A stretch of 64,000 nucleotides of DNA, taken from an uncultured Alphaproteobacteria bacterium (GTDB lineage: Bacteria > Pseudomonadota > Alphaproteobacteria > UBA7985). Under the pieces are notes generated by a model. It made no database searches. It was not told where the DNA came from and was given only the letters and a program-made list of their open reading frames with translations. Where the stretch lies: the NCBI GenBank assembly GCA_905479265.1, contig CAJQLX010000019.1, positions 23,165 to 87,164 on the forward strand. Direction: 5' to 3'. Within the stretch, counting starts at the first letter, position 1; each line of letters starts with the position of its first letter. Below, one piece after another: positions 37,283-46,486 of this stretch. A program made the translations under genes and the position numbers.

Positions 37283-37315
37283 AAAAAAACGCCCTTCAGC
37301 AGACTGAAGAGCGTT
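37283..37315 (-). terminator. Intrinsic terminator between nuoE and the RidA-like gene
   Basis: Read on the minus strand, AACGC-x-CTTCAG pairs with CTGAAG-x-GCGTT around a 4-base loop, followed by seven T. On the plus strand the arms are at 37288-37299 and 37304-37315, with the A run at 37283-37289. It would end or attenuate the nuoA-E transcript, so the RidA-like gene and nuoF need readthrough or their own promoter. Confidence 0.85.
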
Positions 37316-37349
37316 CCTATTGGCGCGGCGCCGCATCCAACGTCCCGAC

Positions 37350-38012
37350 TTACGATTCAGCAGGAACGCTGTAATCCGGCAGTTTCTTGCCAGCATTGAT
37401 CGACGGGTCAAAGTCCTTGAGGGCTTGCGGGCCACCTTCGGGCGCAGAACCGATCCGGCCGGTCATGTTACCGTAGTCAATCACTTTGCCAGCGGCCAAA
37501 TCATCAAGAATGCCCTTGAACGCATCGGCGCCAAGGTCTTCGTAGTAATTGTCGTTGATTTGGACCATTGGCGCGTTCACACAGGCGCCCAGGCACTCGA
37601 CCTCGATCAGCGTGAACTTCTTGTCGTCGGTGGTTTGGCCCAGACCAATCCCCAAATGCTCTTCTGCGGCGTGGGTCAAAGCATCCGAACCGCGCAACCA
37701 GCACGGTGTTGTCCGGCACACCTGCACCACATGCTCGCCGACTTCTTCGGTGTAGAACATGGAGTAAAACGAGGCGACCTCGTAGACCCGGATTGGCGCA
37801 CTCTCGGTCGTCAGCGCCACCCACTCGATTGCTTCTTTGGACAGCCATCCGCCATTCTCGCGCTGTGCGATGTCCAACAGCGGAATGATGCCTGACGCCC
37901 TGCGGTCTTCAGGGTAGCGCGCCATGATCACTTCAACGCGGGCTGCCGATGTTTCCGAGACGGAAAATTCCCCAACCTGAGGCGTTGGCCGGGATGTAAC
38001 CTGAATAGCCAT
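37350..38012 (-). CDS. nuoE: NADH-quinone oxidoreductase subunit E
   Basis: The 220-residue thioredoxin-like subunit carries [2Fe-2S] cluster N1a. The four ligands are in VQVCRTTPCWLRG and VECLGACVNAPMVQI. IPLLDIAQRENGGWLSKEAIEWVA is the conserved N-terminal part. The C-terminus (about 165-220) is a Gly/Pro-rich extension typical of alphaproteobacterial NuoE. The start overlaps the nuoD stop by one base. A terminator lies 35 bp downstream. Confidence 0.96.
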   Translation of the reverse strand: MAIQVTSRPTPQVGEFSVSETSAARVEVIMARYPEDRRASGIIPLLDIAQRENGGWLSKEAIEWVALTTESAPIRVYEVASFYSMFYTEEVGEHVVQVCRTTPCWLRGSDALTHAAEEHLGIGLGQTTDDKKFTLIEVECLGACVNAPMVQINDNYYEDLGADAFKGILDDLAAGKVIDYGNMTGRIGSAPEGGPQALKDFDPSINAGKKLPDYSVPAES

Positions 38013-39190
38013 TAGCGGTCGACCTCTCCAAATACGATGTCCATGGAACCAAGGATGGCGACGGTGTCGGCCAACTGGTGCCCCTTGGACAATTCATCCA
38101 TCGCAGCAAGATGGGCAAAGCCCGGCGCGCGAATTTTACACTTGTATGGCTTGCTGGAGCCATCAGAGACCAAGAACACGCCGAACTCACCCTTGGGCGC
38201 TTCCACAGAAGCGTAAACCTCGCCCTCAGGCACTTTCACGCCTTCGGTGTAGAGCTTGAAGTGGTGGATCAGCGATTCCATCGACTGCTTCATGTCACTG
38301 CGGCGCGGCGGGGTGAACTTGTGGTCTTCGTTCAGCACTTCGCCGCCCGGCATCATATCCAAGCACTGGCGGATGATCTTCACCGACTGCTTCATTTCTT
38401 CGATGCGAAGCACGTAGCGGTCAAAGCAATCACCGTTTCGACCGACAACAACGTCAAAATCCAGCTCGTCGTAAACTTCATAAGGCTGCGACTTGCGCAA
38501 GTCCCAAGCGACGTTTGATCCGCGTAGCATGGGGCCGGTGAAGCCCAGTGCCATCGCCTGCTCCGCGCTCACCACGCCGATATCGACCGTACGCTGACGG
38601 AAAATCCGGTTGTTGGTGGCCAGCGTTTCGATGTCGCCAATGGCGGCTTCAAACTGGTCGCAAAAGGCTGCAATATCGCTATCCAAGCCTTTTGGCATAT
38701 CCTGATGCACACCACCGGGACGGAAGTAAGCCGCGTGGAACCGCGCGCCGGACACACGCTCATAGAACTCCAGCAACTTATCGCGCTGCTCAAAAGTCCA
38801 AAGCATGGGTGTGGTCGCGCCCACGTCCATAATAAACGCACCGGTGTTCAGCAGGTGGTTCAGAATGCGGGTAATCTCAGAAAACAGCACGCGAATGTAC
38901 TGACCCCGCGTTGGCGCTTCGATGCCCAGCAGCTTTTCAACCGCTAGGGCAAAACCGTGCTCTTGACACATGGGCGAAACGTAATCGAGGCGGTCGAAGT
39001 ACGGCAGCGCTTGCAAGTACGTCTTATGCTCGATCAGCTTCTCCGTGCCACGGTGCAGCAGTCCCACATGCGGGTCTGCACGCTCCACGATCTCTCCGTC
39101 CATTTCCAACACCATGCGCAGCACGCCGTGTGCCGCTGGATGCTGGGGACCGAAATTGAGGGTCAGTGGTTTGATTTGTACTTCAGCCAT
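38012..39190 (-). CDS. nuoD: NADH-quinone oxidoreductase subunit D
   Basis: The 392-residue 49-kDa-type subunit forms part of the quinone pocket with Nuo[34 protein letters not shown] and [13 protein letters not shown] are diagnostic, and the C-terminal [12 protein letters not shown] and IVFGEVDR complete the family pattern. It is separate from nuoC, not fused as in E. coli. It lies 14 bp after nuoC and overlaps nuoE by one base. Confidence 0.97.
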   Translation of the reverse strand: MAEVQIKPLTLNFGPQHPAAHGVLRMVLEMDGEIVERADPHVGLLHRGTEKLIEHKTYLQALPYFDRLDYVSPMCQEHGFALAVEKLLGIEAPTRGQYIRVLFSEITRILNHLLNTGAFIMDVGATTPMLWTFEQRDKLLEFYERVSGARFHAAYFRPGGVHQDMPKGLDSDIAAFCDQFEAAIGDIETLATNNRIFRQRTVDIGVVSAEQAMALGFTGPMLRGSNVAWDLRKSQPYEVYDELDFDVVVGRNGDCFDRYVLRIEEMKQSVKIIRQCLDMMPGGEVLNEDHKFTPPRRSDMKQSMESLIHHFKLYTEGVKVPEGEVYASVEAPKGEFGVFLVSDGSSKPYKCKIRAPGFAHLAAMDELSKGHQLADTVAILGSMDIVFGEVDR

Positions 39191-39204
39191 GTCTCAATCT
39201 TTCC

Positions 39205-39801
39205 TTACGCCGCTTCTTCTTCGGCTTTTTCGTCGCCCGGAAGCGCAGAAACGCCTTCCCACGGGGACGAATAGTCGAAGGACCGGAATTCTTGTGTCAG
39301 CGACACAGGCTCATAGACGACGCGCTTTTGCTCTTCGGAGTAGCGCACTTCGGAGTAGCCCGTGAGCGGGAAGTCCTTGCGCAGTGGATGACCGGAGAAC
39401 CCGTAGTCCGTGAGGATCCGACGGAAGTCCGGATGGCCAGAGAACATGATGCCGTACATGTCCCACGTTTCACGCTCGTACCAGTTGGCGCTTGGCCAAA
39501 TGCTATTGGCGGATTCGATGGGCGTAAACTCATCGGTAGCCACCTTGACGCGCAGGCGCTGGTTCATGTGCGGAGACAGCAGGATATACACCACGTCAAA
39601 GCGTTCTGGACGCTGCGGGAGATCAATCGCCGTAATGTCCAACAGCATCGCAAATCGGCAAGAGCTATCATTGCGCAGCGTGGTCAAGTCCTCGCTGAGC
39701 GTTTCGCGGGATAGGCGGATGGTCAGTTGCTCTGCATGAACAGCCGACTCAAGGATGCGATCCCCAAGGGCGCCCGCTACGGCTTCAAGCAATTCTTCCA
39801 T
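39205..39801 (-). CDS. nuoC: NADH-quinone oxidoreductase subunit C
   Basis: The 198-residue 30-kDa-type subunit of the peripheral arm. The signature is [30 protein letters not shown] (39-kb region), and the protein ends with the usual [13 protein letters not shown]. It begins [14 protein letters not shown] at 39801 and lies 46 bp after nuoB in the operon. Confidence 0.96.
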   Translation of the reverse strand: MEELLEAVAGALGDRILESAVHAEQLTIRLSRETLSEDLTTLRNDSSCRFAMLLDITAIDLPQRPERFDVVYILLSPHMNQRLRVKVATDEFTPIESANSIWPSANWYERETWDMYGIMFSGHPDFRRILTDYGFSGHPLRKDFPLTGYSEVRYSEEQKRVVYEPVSLTQEFRSFDYSSPWEGVSALPGDEKAEEEAA

Positions 39802-39847
39802 AGTTCAGAAACCTTTTTCGGCCTCATACAGGCCATTGGCGTTCGCG

Positions 39848-40384
39848 CTAGCGGCGGATGATCCCGGCTTGGCGCTTGATCTTCTTTTGCAGCTGCATAA
39901 CGCCGTAAATCAGCGCCTCAGCGGTCGGTGGGCAGCCGGGGACATAGACATCCACCGGAACGATGCGATCACAGCCGCGAACAACCGAATACGAGTAGTG
40001 GTAGTACCCGCCACCATTGGCGCACGATCCCATCGAGATCACCCAGCGCGGCTCCGGCATCTGGTCGTAAACTTTCCGCAGCGCAGGGGCCATTTTGTTG
40101 GTCAGGGTACCGGCAACAATCATCACGTCGGACTGACGCGGCGACGGGCGGAACAACCAGCCAAAACGATCCATATCATAGCGTGCTGTCCCCGCATGGA
40201 TCATCTCCACACCACAGCAGGCCAGACCAAAGGTCATGGGCCAAAGCGAACCCGAGCGCGCCCAACCAGCGAGCTTTTCAAAGTTCGCGACAATGAACCC
40301 GCGGTCTTGAATTTCTTGAGTCACCAAATCCAGTGCTTCGGCTTGTTCAGCACCGGGGGTGAGCGGCTTGCCGTCTACTCCCAT
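39848..40384 (-). CDS. nuoB: NADH-quinone oxidoreductase subunit B
   Basis: The 178-residue subunit carries cluster N2, the last iron-sulfur centre before quinone. The ligands are in [30 protein letters not shown] and [15 protein letters not shown]. The ATG at 40384 ([11 protein letters not shown]) is preferred over an earlier start and overlaps nuoA by 10 bp, so translation is coupled. Confidence 0.97.
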   Translation of the reverse strand: MGVDGKPLTPGAEQAEALDLVTQEIQDRGFIVANFEKLAGWARSGSLWPMTFGLACCGVEMIHAGTARYDMDRFGWLFRPSPRQSDVMIVAGTLTNKMAPALRKVYDQMPEPRWVISMGSCANGGGYYHYSYSVVRGCDRIVPVDVYVPGCPPTAEALIYGVMQLQKKIKRQAGIIRR

Positions 40385-40737
40385 TCCAGGGCTCCTTTTT
40401 TCCACTCGTAGATGAACCCTACGGTAAGAATGGTCAGGAAAATCATCATCGACCAGAAACCAAACAACCCAATTTCACGCAGGCTGACAGCCCACGGGAA
40501 CAGGAACGCGACTTCGAGGTCAAAAATGATGAAAAGGATTGCGACGAGGTAAAAGCGGACGTCGAACCGCCCTCGTGAATCGTCGAACGCCTCGAACCCA
40601 CACTCATAGGCCGAGAGCTTTTCACTGTCCGGACGCTTTGGCGCGACCAGCAGCGGAATTCCGGCCATCACGATGGCGAGAACGGTAGCCAAAACCATGA
40701 AAATCAGGATTGGCAAATATGATTCGGCGACTTCCAT
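40375..40737 (-). CDS. nuoA: NADH-quinone oxidoreductase subunit A
   Basis: The 120-residue membrane subunit has three helices. The loop [20 protein letters not shown] with its conserved cysteine and the second helix [14 protein letters not shown] are diagnostic. The ATG at 40737 is chosen because AAGGA lies about 10 nt upstream, whereas a GTG at 40746 would be too close. It is the first gene of the nuoABCDE transcript; no convincing promoter was seen upstream. Confidence 0.95.
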   Translation of the reverse strand: MEVAESYLPILIFMVLATVLAIVMAGIPLLVAPKRPDSEKLSAYECGFEAFDDSRGRFDVRFYLVAILFIIFDLEVAFLFPWAVSLREIGLFGFWSMMIFLTILTVGFIYEWKKGALEWE

Positions 40738-41104
40738 CGACCCCACATCCTTGAGCTTGATCTGTATGGGCCGAGGTTTACACGCGCCCCCCGGCTTTGA
40801 CTAGTGCCACAAGCGCGCATGAGGCTTATGGCAGGGCAGCAAAACCCTGTTGCCCCCAACGACAAAAGCGGACGCGAGACCGCAGCCGGCGGCCAAGGCG
40901 CGCTGCGACGCTTCAGCCCGAAATACATGGAATCGTCTGACGACGATCAATCCGCGATCCAATGCGGCTTTGCGACGGTGAGGACGCATTCGCTGTGGCC
41001 GTAAAGATTGACACCTCTTTTTACAATTCGAAACACAAGCGGCGCAGACCGAAACGGTGCTTGGGGTTAGGTTGAACTCATCAAACAACGGCAAGCGCAT
41101 CGGG
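40738..41104. other. Intergenic region upstream of nuoA, no gene recognised
   Basis: This must hold the nuoA promoter on the minus strand, but I see no element with good -10 and -35 matches. A plus-strand frame of 66 codons at 40804-41004 lacks a ribosome site and any family feature. TTGACA occurs at 41009-41014 on the plus strand without a matching -10 at normal spacing. Confidence 0.4.
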
Positions 41105-41266
41105 TCTTCCTCCCCCCTCCCTCTTCTCCTCCCTCTCTCCCGGCCCCGCGCTTCGCCACCCCATCAACGCTCGCACGGCAACCAATTCCTCTCTCCTCCT
41201 GCTCCCTCCCCAAAACGCGATCAAACCCTTTCCGGTCCGGTGCCTCTCGCACTGGACCGTTTTTTT
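41105..41266 (+). ncRNA. Candidate small RNA: polypyrimidine tract with CCUCC motifs, then a terminator
   Basis: Positions 41105-41141 are 37 consecutive pyrimidines containing TCTCCTCCC. Further runs at 41186-41200 and 41202-41211 include CTCCTCC and CTCCCTCCCC. A clear intrinsic terminator, CGGTCC (41233-41238)/GGACCG (41254-41259) followed by seven T, ends the stretch on the plus strand although no upstream coding gene needs it. CCUCC elements pair with Shine-Dalgarno sequences in known alphaproteobacterial small RNAs. The 5' end and the folding are unknown. Confidence 0.35.
41233..41266 (+). terminator. Intrinsic terminator upstream of hupE
   Basis: CGGTCC-x-GTGC pairs with GCAC-x-GGACCG around a CTCTC loop, with TTTTTTT at 41260-41266. 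No plus-strand gene precedes it within 600 bp, which points to a noncoding transcript ending here. Confidence 0.85.
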
Positions 41267-41343
41267 GTGTGCCGGCTTACCCGTGACAGCCAACGTCACT
41301 TGAGCTACAAATCTGCGCTCGTTAGGAAGGAGTTTTGTCCGCA

Positions 41344-41874
41344 ATGCAGGCACTGTTTACCGATTCTGTCGCCTATGGTTTTGGTCACCCGCTCGCCGGG
41401 CTGGATCATCTGCTGGCCATGTTCGCCGTTGGCTTGCTGTCGGTGCAAGTTGGCCGGCTGGGCTGGGCTTACATCCCGGCTATCTTTGTCGCGTTTCTCA
41501 TCTTTGGCGGCATTCTGGGCATGATGGGCCAAACAATTCCGCAGATGGAAGATGGCATTCTGCTAAGCGTGATTGCCTTGGGCGTGCTGATTGTTTTCCA
41601 ACTTCGGTTTATTCCCGTCATCGCCGTGATTGTGGTCGCGCTCTTTGGCGTCCTTCACGGCTATCCGCATGGAACCGAGATCCCTGCCGTCGCCAACGCT
41701 TTCCAGTACATCGTCGGTTTTTCGCTAGCTTCGGCCATGATGCACCTGATCGGGGTCGGCATCGGCACCATCTGTGACCTCTTCCCCAACCCACGCCACG
41801 TTCGTGGGCTTTTGGGCAGTGCTTTGGTCGGCGCAGGTTTGGTCCTTTTGGTCACCATCAAGGGGTTTTATTAA
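41344..41874 (+). CDS. HupE/UreJ family protein
   Basis: The 176-residue membrane protein has about six helices. The family motif HPLAGLDHLLAMFAVG in the first helix and the later LHGYPHGTEIP are metal-permease signatures of HupE/UreJ, which move nickel or cobalt. The ATG at 41344 follows AGGAAGGAG by 11 nt. No urease or hydrogenase genes lie beside it, so the partner enzyme is elsewhere; the urea-releasing purine pathway in this window would make a nickel urease useful (inference). A GTGAC/GTCAC dyad at 41283-41299 could be an operator. Confidence 0.88.
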   Translation: MQALFTDSVAYGFGHPLAGLDHLLAMFAVGLLSVQVGRLGWAYIPAIFVAFLIFGGILGMMGQTIPQMEDGILLSVIALGVLIVFQLRFIPVIAVIVVALFGVLHGYPHGTEIPAVANAFQYIVGFSLASAMMHLIGVGIGTICDLFPNPRHVRGLLGSALVGAGLVLLVTIKGFY

Positions 41875-41962
41875 ACCCACCCCATTCAAGCACCTAAAGT
41901 CCTAGCCAGACCCGTTCTTGCGCGATAAGAGATTATGCGAATTGAACAGGGTAAGGTGACCG

Positions 41963-44230
41963 ATGTCCGGGACTGACGATAGCGATCTACTGAACAACGA
42001 CGGCGGAGACATTCGCGACGTTAACTTCGGTGCGGCTCTCTCCGAGCGTTATCTCGCCTACGCCTTATCAACCATCATGTCGCGCTCGCTGCCTGACGTG
42101 CGCGATGGCCTCAAACCTGTGCAGCGCCGGGTGCTGTATGCCATGCGGCAGCTGAAGGTTGATCCCAGCTCCAGCCCACGCAAATGCGCGACCATTGTCG
42201 GTGAAGTGATCGGTAAATATCACCCCCACGGTGATACGGCGATTTACGACGCGCTCGTCCGCTTGGCGCAGGATTTTGTGCAGCGTTATCCCTTGATCGA
42301 TGGCCAAGGCAACTTTGGCAATATCGATGGCGATAACGCCGCCGCTTACCGGTATACCGAAGCCCGTTTGACCGATATCGCCGCGATGTTGCTGCGCAAT
42401 ATCGATGAAGACGCTGTCGAGTTTCGCGACACTTATAATGGTGAAGAAAAGGAGCCTGTGGTCCTGCCCGCGGCGTTCCCGAACCTGCTGGCCAATGGCA
42501 CCCAAGGCATCGCAGTGGGTATGGCAACCGCCGTACCGCCGCACAACGCGATCGAGCTGCTGAACGCCCTGCGCCACTTGATTGATCAACCCACCGCGAC
42601 GGTTCAAGACCTGCTCACCCACGTTCCGGGTCCAGACTTTCCAACCGGCGGCATATTGGTTGAGGACGCCAACACCCTGCGCGAGGTCTACGAAACCGGG
42701 CGCGGTTCCATGCGCTTGCGGGCGCGTTGGGAAGTGGAAAAACTCAAGGGCGGCATCTGGCAGATTGCTGTGACAGAAATCCCCTACCAAGTGGCCAAGG
42801 GGCGCTTGCTGGAAAAGTCAGGGGAACTGATTTCTAACAAGAAACTGCACCTGTGCGGCGACATCCGAGACGAGTCCACCGAAGACGTCCGGATCGTCAT
42901 CGAACCCAAGAGCCGGAATGTCGAACCGGTTCACTTGATGGAAAGCCTGTTCCGGAACACGGATCTGGAAATCCGCATCCCAATGAACCTCAACGTCTTG
43001 AACGCAGACACCGTTCCCGGCGTGTTGGATCTGAAGCAAGCTCTGTCAGCCTTTCTGCAACACCGTCACGAAGTCCTGATCCGTCGCTCCCGTCATCGCT
43101 TGGGTGAGATTGATACCGCGCTGGAACGGGTTGAAGGCCTGATGGTCGTCTTCCTGAATCTCGATGAAGTCATACGCATCATTCGCGAGGAAGAAGACCC
43201 GCGTGCCGAGTTGATCCGCACCTTCGATCTGACCGAAGCGCAAGGCGAATACATCCTCAACACGCGCCTGCGTTCCCTGCGCAAACTCGAAGAAATGAAG
43301 CTGCGGGAAGAGCGCGAAAACCTGCTGATCGAACGGGCCGGTATCGAAGACCTGCTGAGCAGTGAACCGGCACAGTGGAAGACCATTCGCACAGAATTCG
43401 ACGAACTCGAAGACTTGCTCAACAAGAAAGCACCGCACTGGATGGCGCGCCGGACCACCATTGCCGGCGCAGCGCCTGTCGTCGATATGCCCGATGATGC
43501 GTTGGTCGAGCGCGAGGCCATAACCGTTGTTCTGTCCAAAATGGGCTGGCTGCGGGCCTTGCGCGGGCACGGTCATGTGCGTGCAGATATAAAGTATCGT
43601 GACGGTGACGAAGGCCGCTATGTCGTGCCCGCTTATACCACCGACAAGCTGCTGATCCTGACCGACCAAGGGCGTTGTCACACCGTGGGCGCTGATCGCT
43701 TGCCATCGGGTCGAGGGTTCGGTGAACCGCTGAGCCTAACTGTCGAATTGGCGGCTGGCGCGAAAGTAATCGCTGTCTTCGCTGCGCAAAAGGACGGTCG
43801 CCGGCTCTTGGCCGCTAACGATGGCAGGGGCTTTGTCTGTCCCGAGGTGGAGATGATCTCGAACCAAAAAGCAGGCAAGCAGGTTCTCAACCCCGGCAAG
43901 GACGCGGTTGCCAGTGTCGCCGTCTCCGTCAAACCAAGTCATGACGCCGTGGCCGTTGTCGGCCAGAATAAAAAAATCCTGATGTTTCCCCTCTCTGAAT
44001 TGCCGGAGATGTCCAAAGGACGCGGCGTTAAATTGCAGCACTTCGCCAAAGGCGGCATGTCTGACGTCAAAACATTCACACGCGCGGACGGCCTGACGTG
44101 GGCTTGGGGCCAAGACAAGACCCGAACCTTCACAGATTTTGAAGAAATCGAAGGCGCACGCGCCTCAGCGGGCAAGCCCGCGCCCGCAGGCTTCCCCAAG
44201 AATGGCTTATTTGGCACTGAAAACGACTAA
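41963..44230 (+). CDS. parC: DNA topoisomerase IV subunit A
   Basis: The 755-residue protein has the breakage-reunion core [22 protein letters not shown] and [20 protein letters not shown], with the active tyrosine at about 131 in [11 protein letters not shown]. The C-terminal domain is shorter than in GyrA and lacks a clear GyrA-box, so ParC is favoured. It decatenates daughter chromosomes with ParE, which is not in the window. It stands alone between hupE and the DUF1127 gene. Confidence 0.94.
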   Translation: MSGTDDSDLLNNDGGDIRDVNFGAALSERYLAYALSTIMSRSLPDVRDGLKPVQRRVLYAMRQLKVDPSSSPRKCATIVGEVIGKYHPHGDTAIYDALVRLAQDFVQRYPLIDGQGNFGNIDGDNAAAYRYTEARLTDIAAMLLRNIDEDAVEFRDTYNGEEKEPVVLPAAFPNLLANGTQGIAVGMATAVPPHNAIELLNALRHLIDQPTATVQDLLTHVPGPDFPTGGILVEDANTLREVYETGRGSMRLRARWEVEKLKGGIWQIAVTEIPYQVAKGRLLEKSGELISNKKLHLCGDIRDESTEDVRIVIEPKSRNVEPVHLMESLFRNTDLEIRIPMNLNVLNADTVPGVLDLKQALSAFLQHRHEVLIRRSRHRLGEIDTALERVEGLMVVFLNLDEVIRIIREEEDPRAELIRTFDLTEAQGEYILNTRLRSLRKLEEMKLREERENLLIERAGIEDLLSSEPAQWKTIRTEFDELEDLLNKKAPHWMARRTTIAGAAPVVDMPDDALVEREAITVVLSKMGWLRALRGHGHVRADIKYRDGDEGRYVVPAYTTDKLLILTDQGRCHTVGADRLPSGRGFGEPLSLTVELAAGAKVIAVFAAQKDGRRLLAANDGRGFVCPEVEMISNQKAGKQVLNPGKDAVASVAVSVKPSHDAVAVVGQNKKILMFPLSELPEMSKGRGVKLQHFAKGGMSDVKTFTRADGLTWAWGQDKTRTFTDFEEIEGARASAGKPAPAGFPKNGLFGTEND

Positions 44231-44310
44231 TTGTTCTCGTTTGTGCGTTTTTTGCGAAGAAAGTGGCGACTAAAGGTGTCACAAACCCGTAATTGATGCG
44301 TTTAACGCAA

Positions 44311-44406
44311 AGCTGTTTGTCCATTAATCGGACTACAGCTCAATAAGCTATGCGCCTATATCATAGTCATCGAAGGGCGGGGTCCACCACAACTTCCCCC
44401 CTTCGA
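44311..44406 (+). other. Two strong hairpins upstream of the DUF1127 gene
   Basis: Hairpin one is AGCTGT-GTCC (44311-44322) against GGAC-ACAGCT (44330-44340), with small bulges. Hairpin two is TCGAAGGG and GGGG (44370-44382) against CCCC and CCTTCGA (44396-44406). Neither is followed by a T run. They may lie in the leader of the DUF1127 transcript or belong to the parC 3' end. Confidence 0.5.
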
Positions 44407-44466
44407 CCTTAACGAAGCAAAAGACACTGTCGCTGAGCGGCGGCGCATGACACTAAGGACCTGACT

Positions 44467-44625
44467 ATGAGCCTGTTCTCAAACGTATCCGAGCGTTTTT
44501 CACGTTACCAGGAAACACGCCGCACAATGCGCGAGCTTTCCCGGCTTTCAGATCGTGACCTCCAAGACCTCGGCATCAGCCGGTCTGCCATTCCAAGCTT
44601 GGCACGGACTGGCAAACGCTTCTAA
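44467..44625 (+). CDS. DUF1127 (CcaF1-like) small protein
   Basis: This 52-residue protein begins MSLFSNVSERFSRYQETRR and has the DUF1127 core RELSRLSDRDLQDLGISRS. It is basic and Arg-rich at the start, as is usual. AAGGACC about 6 nt before the ATG is a good ribosome site. In Rhodobacter sphaeroides the similar CcaF1 gene is co-transcribed with CcsR small RNAs and the protein acts in RNA turnover under stress. Here too a hairpin RNA with CCUCC loops begins 17 bases after the stop. Confidence 0.93.
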   Translation: MSLFSNVSERFSRYQETRRTMRELSRLSDRDLQDLGISRSAIPSLARTGKRF

Positions 44626-44642
44626 GTGCACTAATTGGAGAT

Positions 44643-44778
44643 AAGAGCAAACCGGCCATTTCCTCCTCCTCCGGCCCCGTTTGCTCTTTATGCCGGATCG
44701 ACCATACCTCCCACCATAGTCGATCCCGCCCGACGGGCCTGCTGAAAACTCCTCCCCTCAGCAGGCCCGTTTTCTTTT
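44643..44778 (+). ncRNA. CcsR-like small RNA region, three hairpins with CCUCC loops
   Basis: Hairpin 1 (44643-44688): AAGAGCAAAC and GGCC pair with GGCC and GTTTGCTCTT, with loop ATTTCCTCCTCCTCC. Hairpin 2 (44695-44726): GGATCGAC/GTCGATCC, with loop CATACCTCCCACCATA. Hairpin 3 (44733-44770): a perfect 13-bp stem, ACGGGCCTGCTGA with its complement, with loop AAACTCCTCCCC, then TTTCTTTT as terminator. Exposed CUCCUCCC loops are the hallmark of CcsR RNAs, which lie downstream of a DUF1127 gene in Rhodobacter. It may be one RNA or several processed ones. Confidence 0.8.
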
Positions 44779-44814
44779 GGGCCATAGAAATAAGTGTACC
44801 GAATGGCGGCGAGC

Positions 44815-45720
44815 TTAACCCAGCTCCAGCCCCATTTCGCGGAACCGCTCCGGATCGTTGAGCCAGTTCTCCCGAACCTTCACGAACAAGAACAAATGGA
44901 CCTTCCGGTCGAATAGTTCGGCCAGATCCTGCCGGGACTGTGACCCAACTTGCTTGATCCGCGCTCCGCTTTTGCCCAGAACCATGGCCTTGTGGCTATC
45001 GCGGGTAACGTAAATCACTTGGTTGATTTTCAGGTCGCCGTTCTTCTGCACCTCGAACAGCTCCGTTTCGACCGTCAGGTTATAGGGCAGTTCCTGATGC
45101 AGTTGCATGAACAGCTTTTCGCGGGTCGCCTCAGCGGCCAACATCCGGCTCGGCAAATCTGAAATTTGATCGTCGGGGTATAACCAAGGACCAGCGGGCA
45201 AGCGCGCAAGAACGGCGTTCTTCAAGTCTTCCACGCCATCACCGGTCAGGGCTGAAACCATAAAGGTTTCTTGCACATCCAACCGAGCGTTCACGGCTGT
45301 CGCAATTTCCAGCATCACTTCGTGCCGAGCGCTATCGGTCTTGTTTAGCACCAATATGGGTTTGGCTTTCTGCTGCTCCAACTGCTCAATGACCGCGTGG
45401 TCATCGTCAGACAGGCGCTTTCTTGAAACATCAATGACCAGCATCAAACGATCGGTTTCGGCGGCCTGACGCCAAGCCACGTCGACCATCGCCTTCTCCA
45501 ACCGCCGCTTCGCGCCGCGGAAAATACCCGGTGTATCAACGAAAATCGCTTGGTCGGTGCCCTCTGCCAAAATCCCAGTAACCCGCGTGCGCGTGGTTTG
45601 GACCTTGGGTGAAACGATGGAAACCTTGGCGCCAATGATCTGGTTGACCAAGGTCGATTTCCCGGCATTTGGTGCGCCAATAACGGCAATAAAGCCGCAA
45701 CGTGTCTCTGGGTTATCCAT
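44815..45720 (-). CDS. era: GTPase Era
   Basis: The 301-residue GTPase aids 16S rRNA maturation and 30S assembly. G motifs: GAPNAGKSTL (G1), FVDTPGIF (G3) and LNKTD (G4). The C-terminal KH domain is seen in VLGKSGARIKQVGSQSR. The ATG at 45720 shares its A with the rnc stop (TGATG), so translation is coupled; a TTG one codon earlier is less likely. The order rnc-era is widely conserved. Confidence 0.97.
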   Translation of the reverse strand: MDNPETRCGFIAVIGAPNAGKSTLVNQIIGAKVSIVSPKVQTTRTRVTGILAEGTDQAIFVDTPGIFRGAKRRLEKAMVDVAWRQAAETDRLMLVIDVSRKRLSDDDHAVIEQLEQQKAKPILVLNKTDSARHEVMLEIATAVNARLDVQETFMVSALTGDGVEDLKNAVLARLPAGPWLYPDDQISDLPSRMLAAEATREKLFMQLHQELPYNLTVETELFEVQKNGDLKINQVIYVTRDSHKAMVLGKSGARIKQVGSQSRQDLAELFDRKVHLFLFVKVRENWLNDPERFREMGLELG

Positions 45721-46481
45721 CAACTGTCGCCCTTGCCCTGAGTAACCCGTTCCAGCAGCAATGCAGCGGCCTCTCTCTCGGCAACGCGCTTGTTTCCTGC
45801 TGTGGCGACCACGGGCTTCTGTCCTTCTACACTGACACTGATTTCAAATTGAGGTTCGTGGCTTGGGCCTGATTGTGCCACCAGTTCGTACGCCGGCAAC
45901 GGATACCCACGGGCCTGCGCCCATTCCTGCAACGTTGTTTTCGGGTCGCGAGGCGGCCGCTTAGCCGCTTCCAGAAACGGCGACCAATGCTTTTCGATAA
46001 AGGTCCGCGCTGGCGCTATGCCGCCATCCAGGTAAACCGCCGCAATCAGGGCTTCGACGACATCAGCCAGCAGCGACTCTTTCTGCTGCCCACCCCCGTC
46101 TTTTTCGCCCCGTGACATGCGGATCATCGGACCAATCTTGAGGGCAATCGCGACTTCAGCCAGGGTTTCTCGACGCACCAATTCCGTATGACGCTTCGCC
46201 AAGTCGCCCTCACGCTCCTGCGGAAAGCGAAACAACAGCATCTCGGAGATGATCAGGCCCAAAACCCGGTCACCGAGAAACTCAAGCCGCTCATAGGATT
46301 CCGAAGCGACCCGCCGGCCTTCAGCAGACACGCGCATCGATGAGTGGGTCAAGGCGGCAACGGCATAGCGACGGCCAAAGAAGCTGTAACCGATGGCTTG
46401 CTCCAACGGGCGTAAGTCGAGGCTGTCAGCTGAGGTCTGCTGAGCCGCGTTCGCCTCGCCCTTGTCGTTGCCCCGCTCCAT
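45720..46481 (-). CDS. rnc: Ribonuclease III
   Basis: The 253-residue endonuclease cuts double-stranded RNA, including rRNA precursors. ESYERLEFLGDRVLGL is the family signature with catalytic Glu and Asp; KESLLADVVEALIAAVYLD holds the second acidic pair. A C-terminal dsRNA-binding domain starts near 175 (KTTLQEWAQARGYPLPAY). The ATG at 46481 lies 5 bp after the lepB stop; earlier in-frame starts would overlap lepB. Confidence 0.96.
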   Translation of the reverse strand: MERGNDKGEANAAQQTSADSLDLRPLEQAIGYSFFGRRYAVAALTHSSMRVSAEGRRVASESYERLEFLGDRVLGLIISEMLLFRFPQEREGDLAKRHTELVRRETLAEVAIALKIGPMIRMSRGEKDGGGQQKESLLADVVEALIAAVYLDGGIAPARTFIEKHWSPFLEAAKRPPRDPKTTLQEWAQARGYPLPAYELVAQSGPSHEPQFEISVSVEGQKPVVATAGNKRVAEREAAALLLERVTQGKGDS

Positions 46482-46486
46482 AGCGA

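Noticed and set aside
40804..41004. 66-codon plus-strand open frame upstream of nuoA
   Set aside because: There is no ribosome site, no signal or membrane segment and no recognisable family; most likely chance.
41067..41252. Minus-strand open frame across the polypyrimidine tract
   Set aside because: The Gly/Arg/Glu-rich product only mirrors the purine-rich strand.
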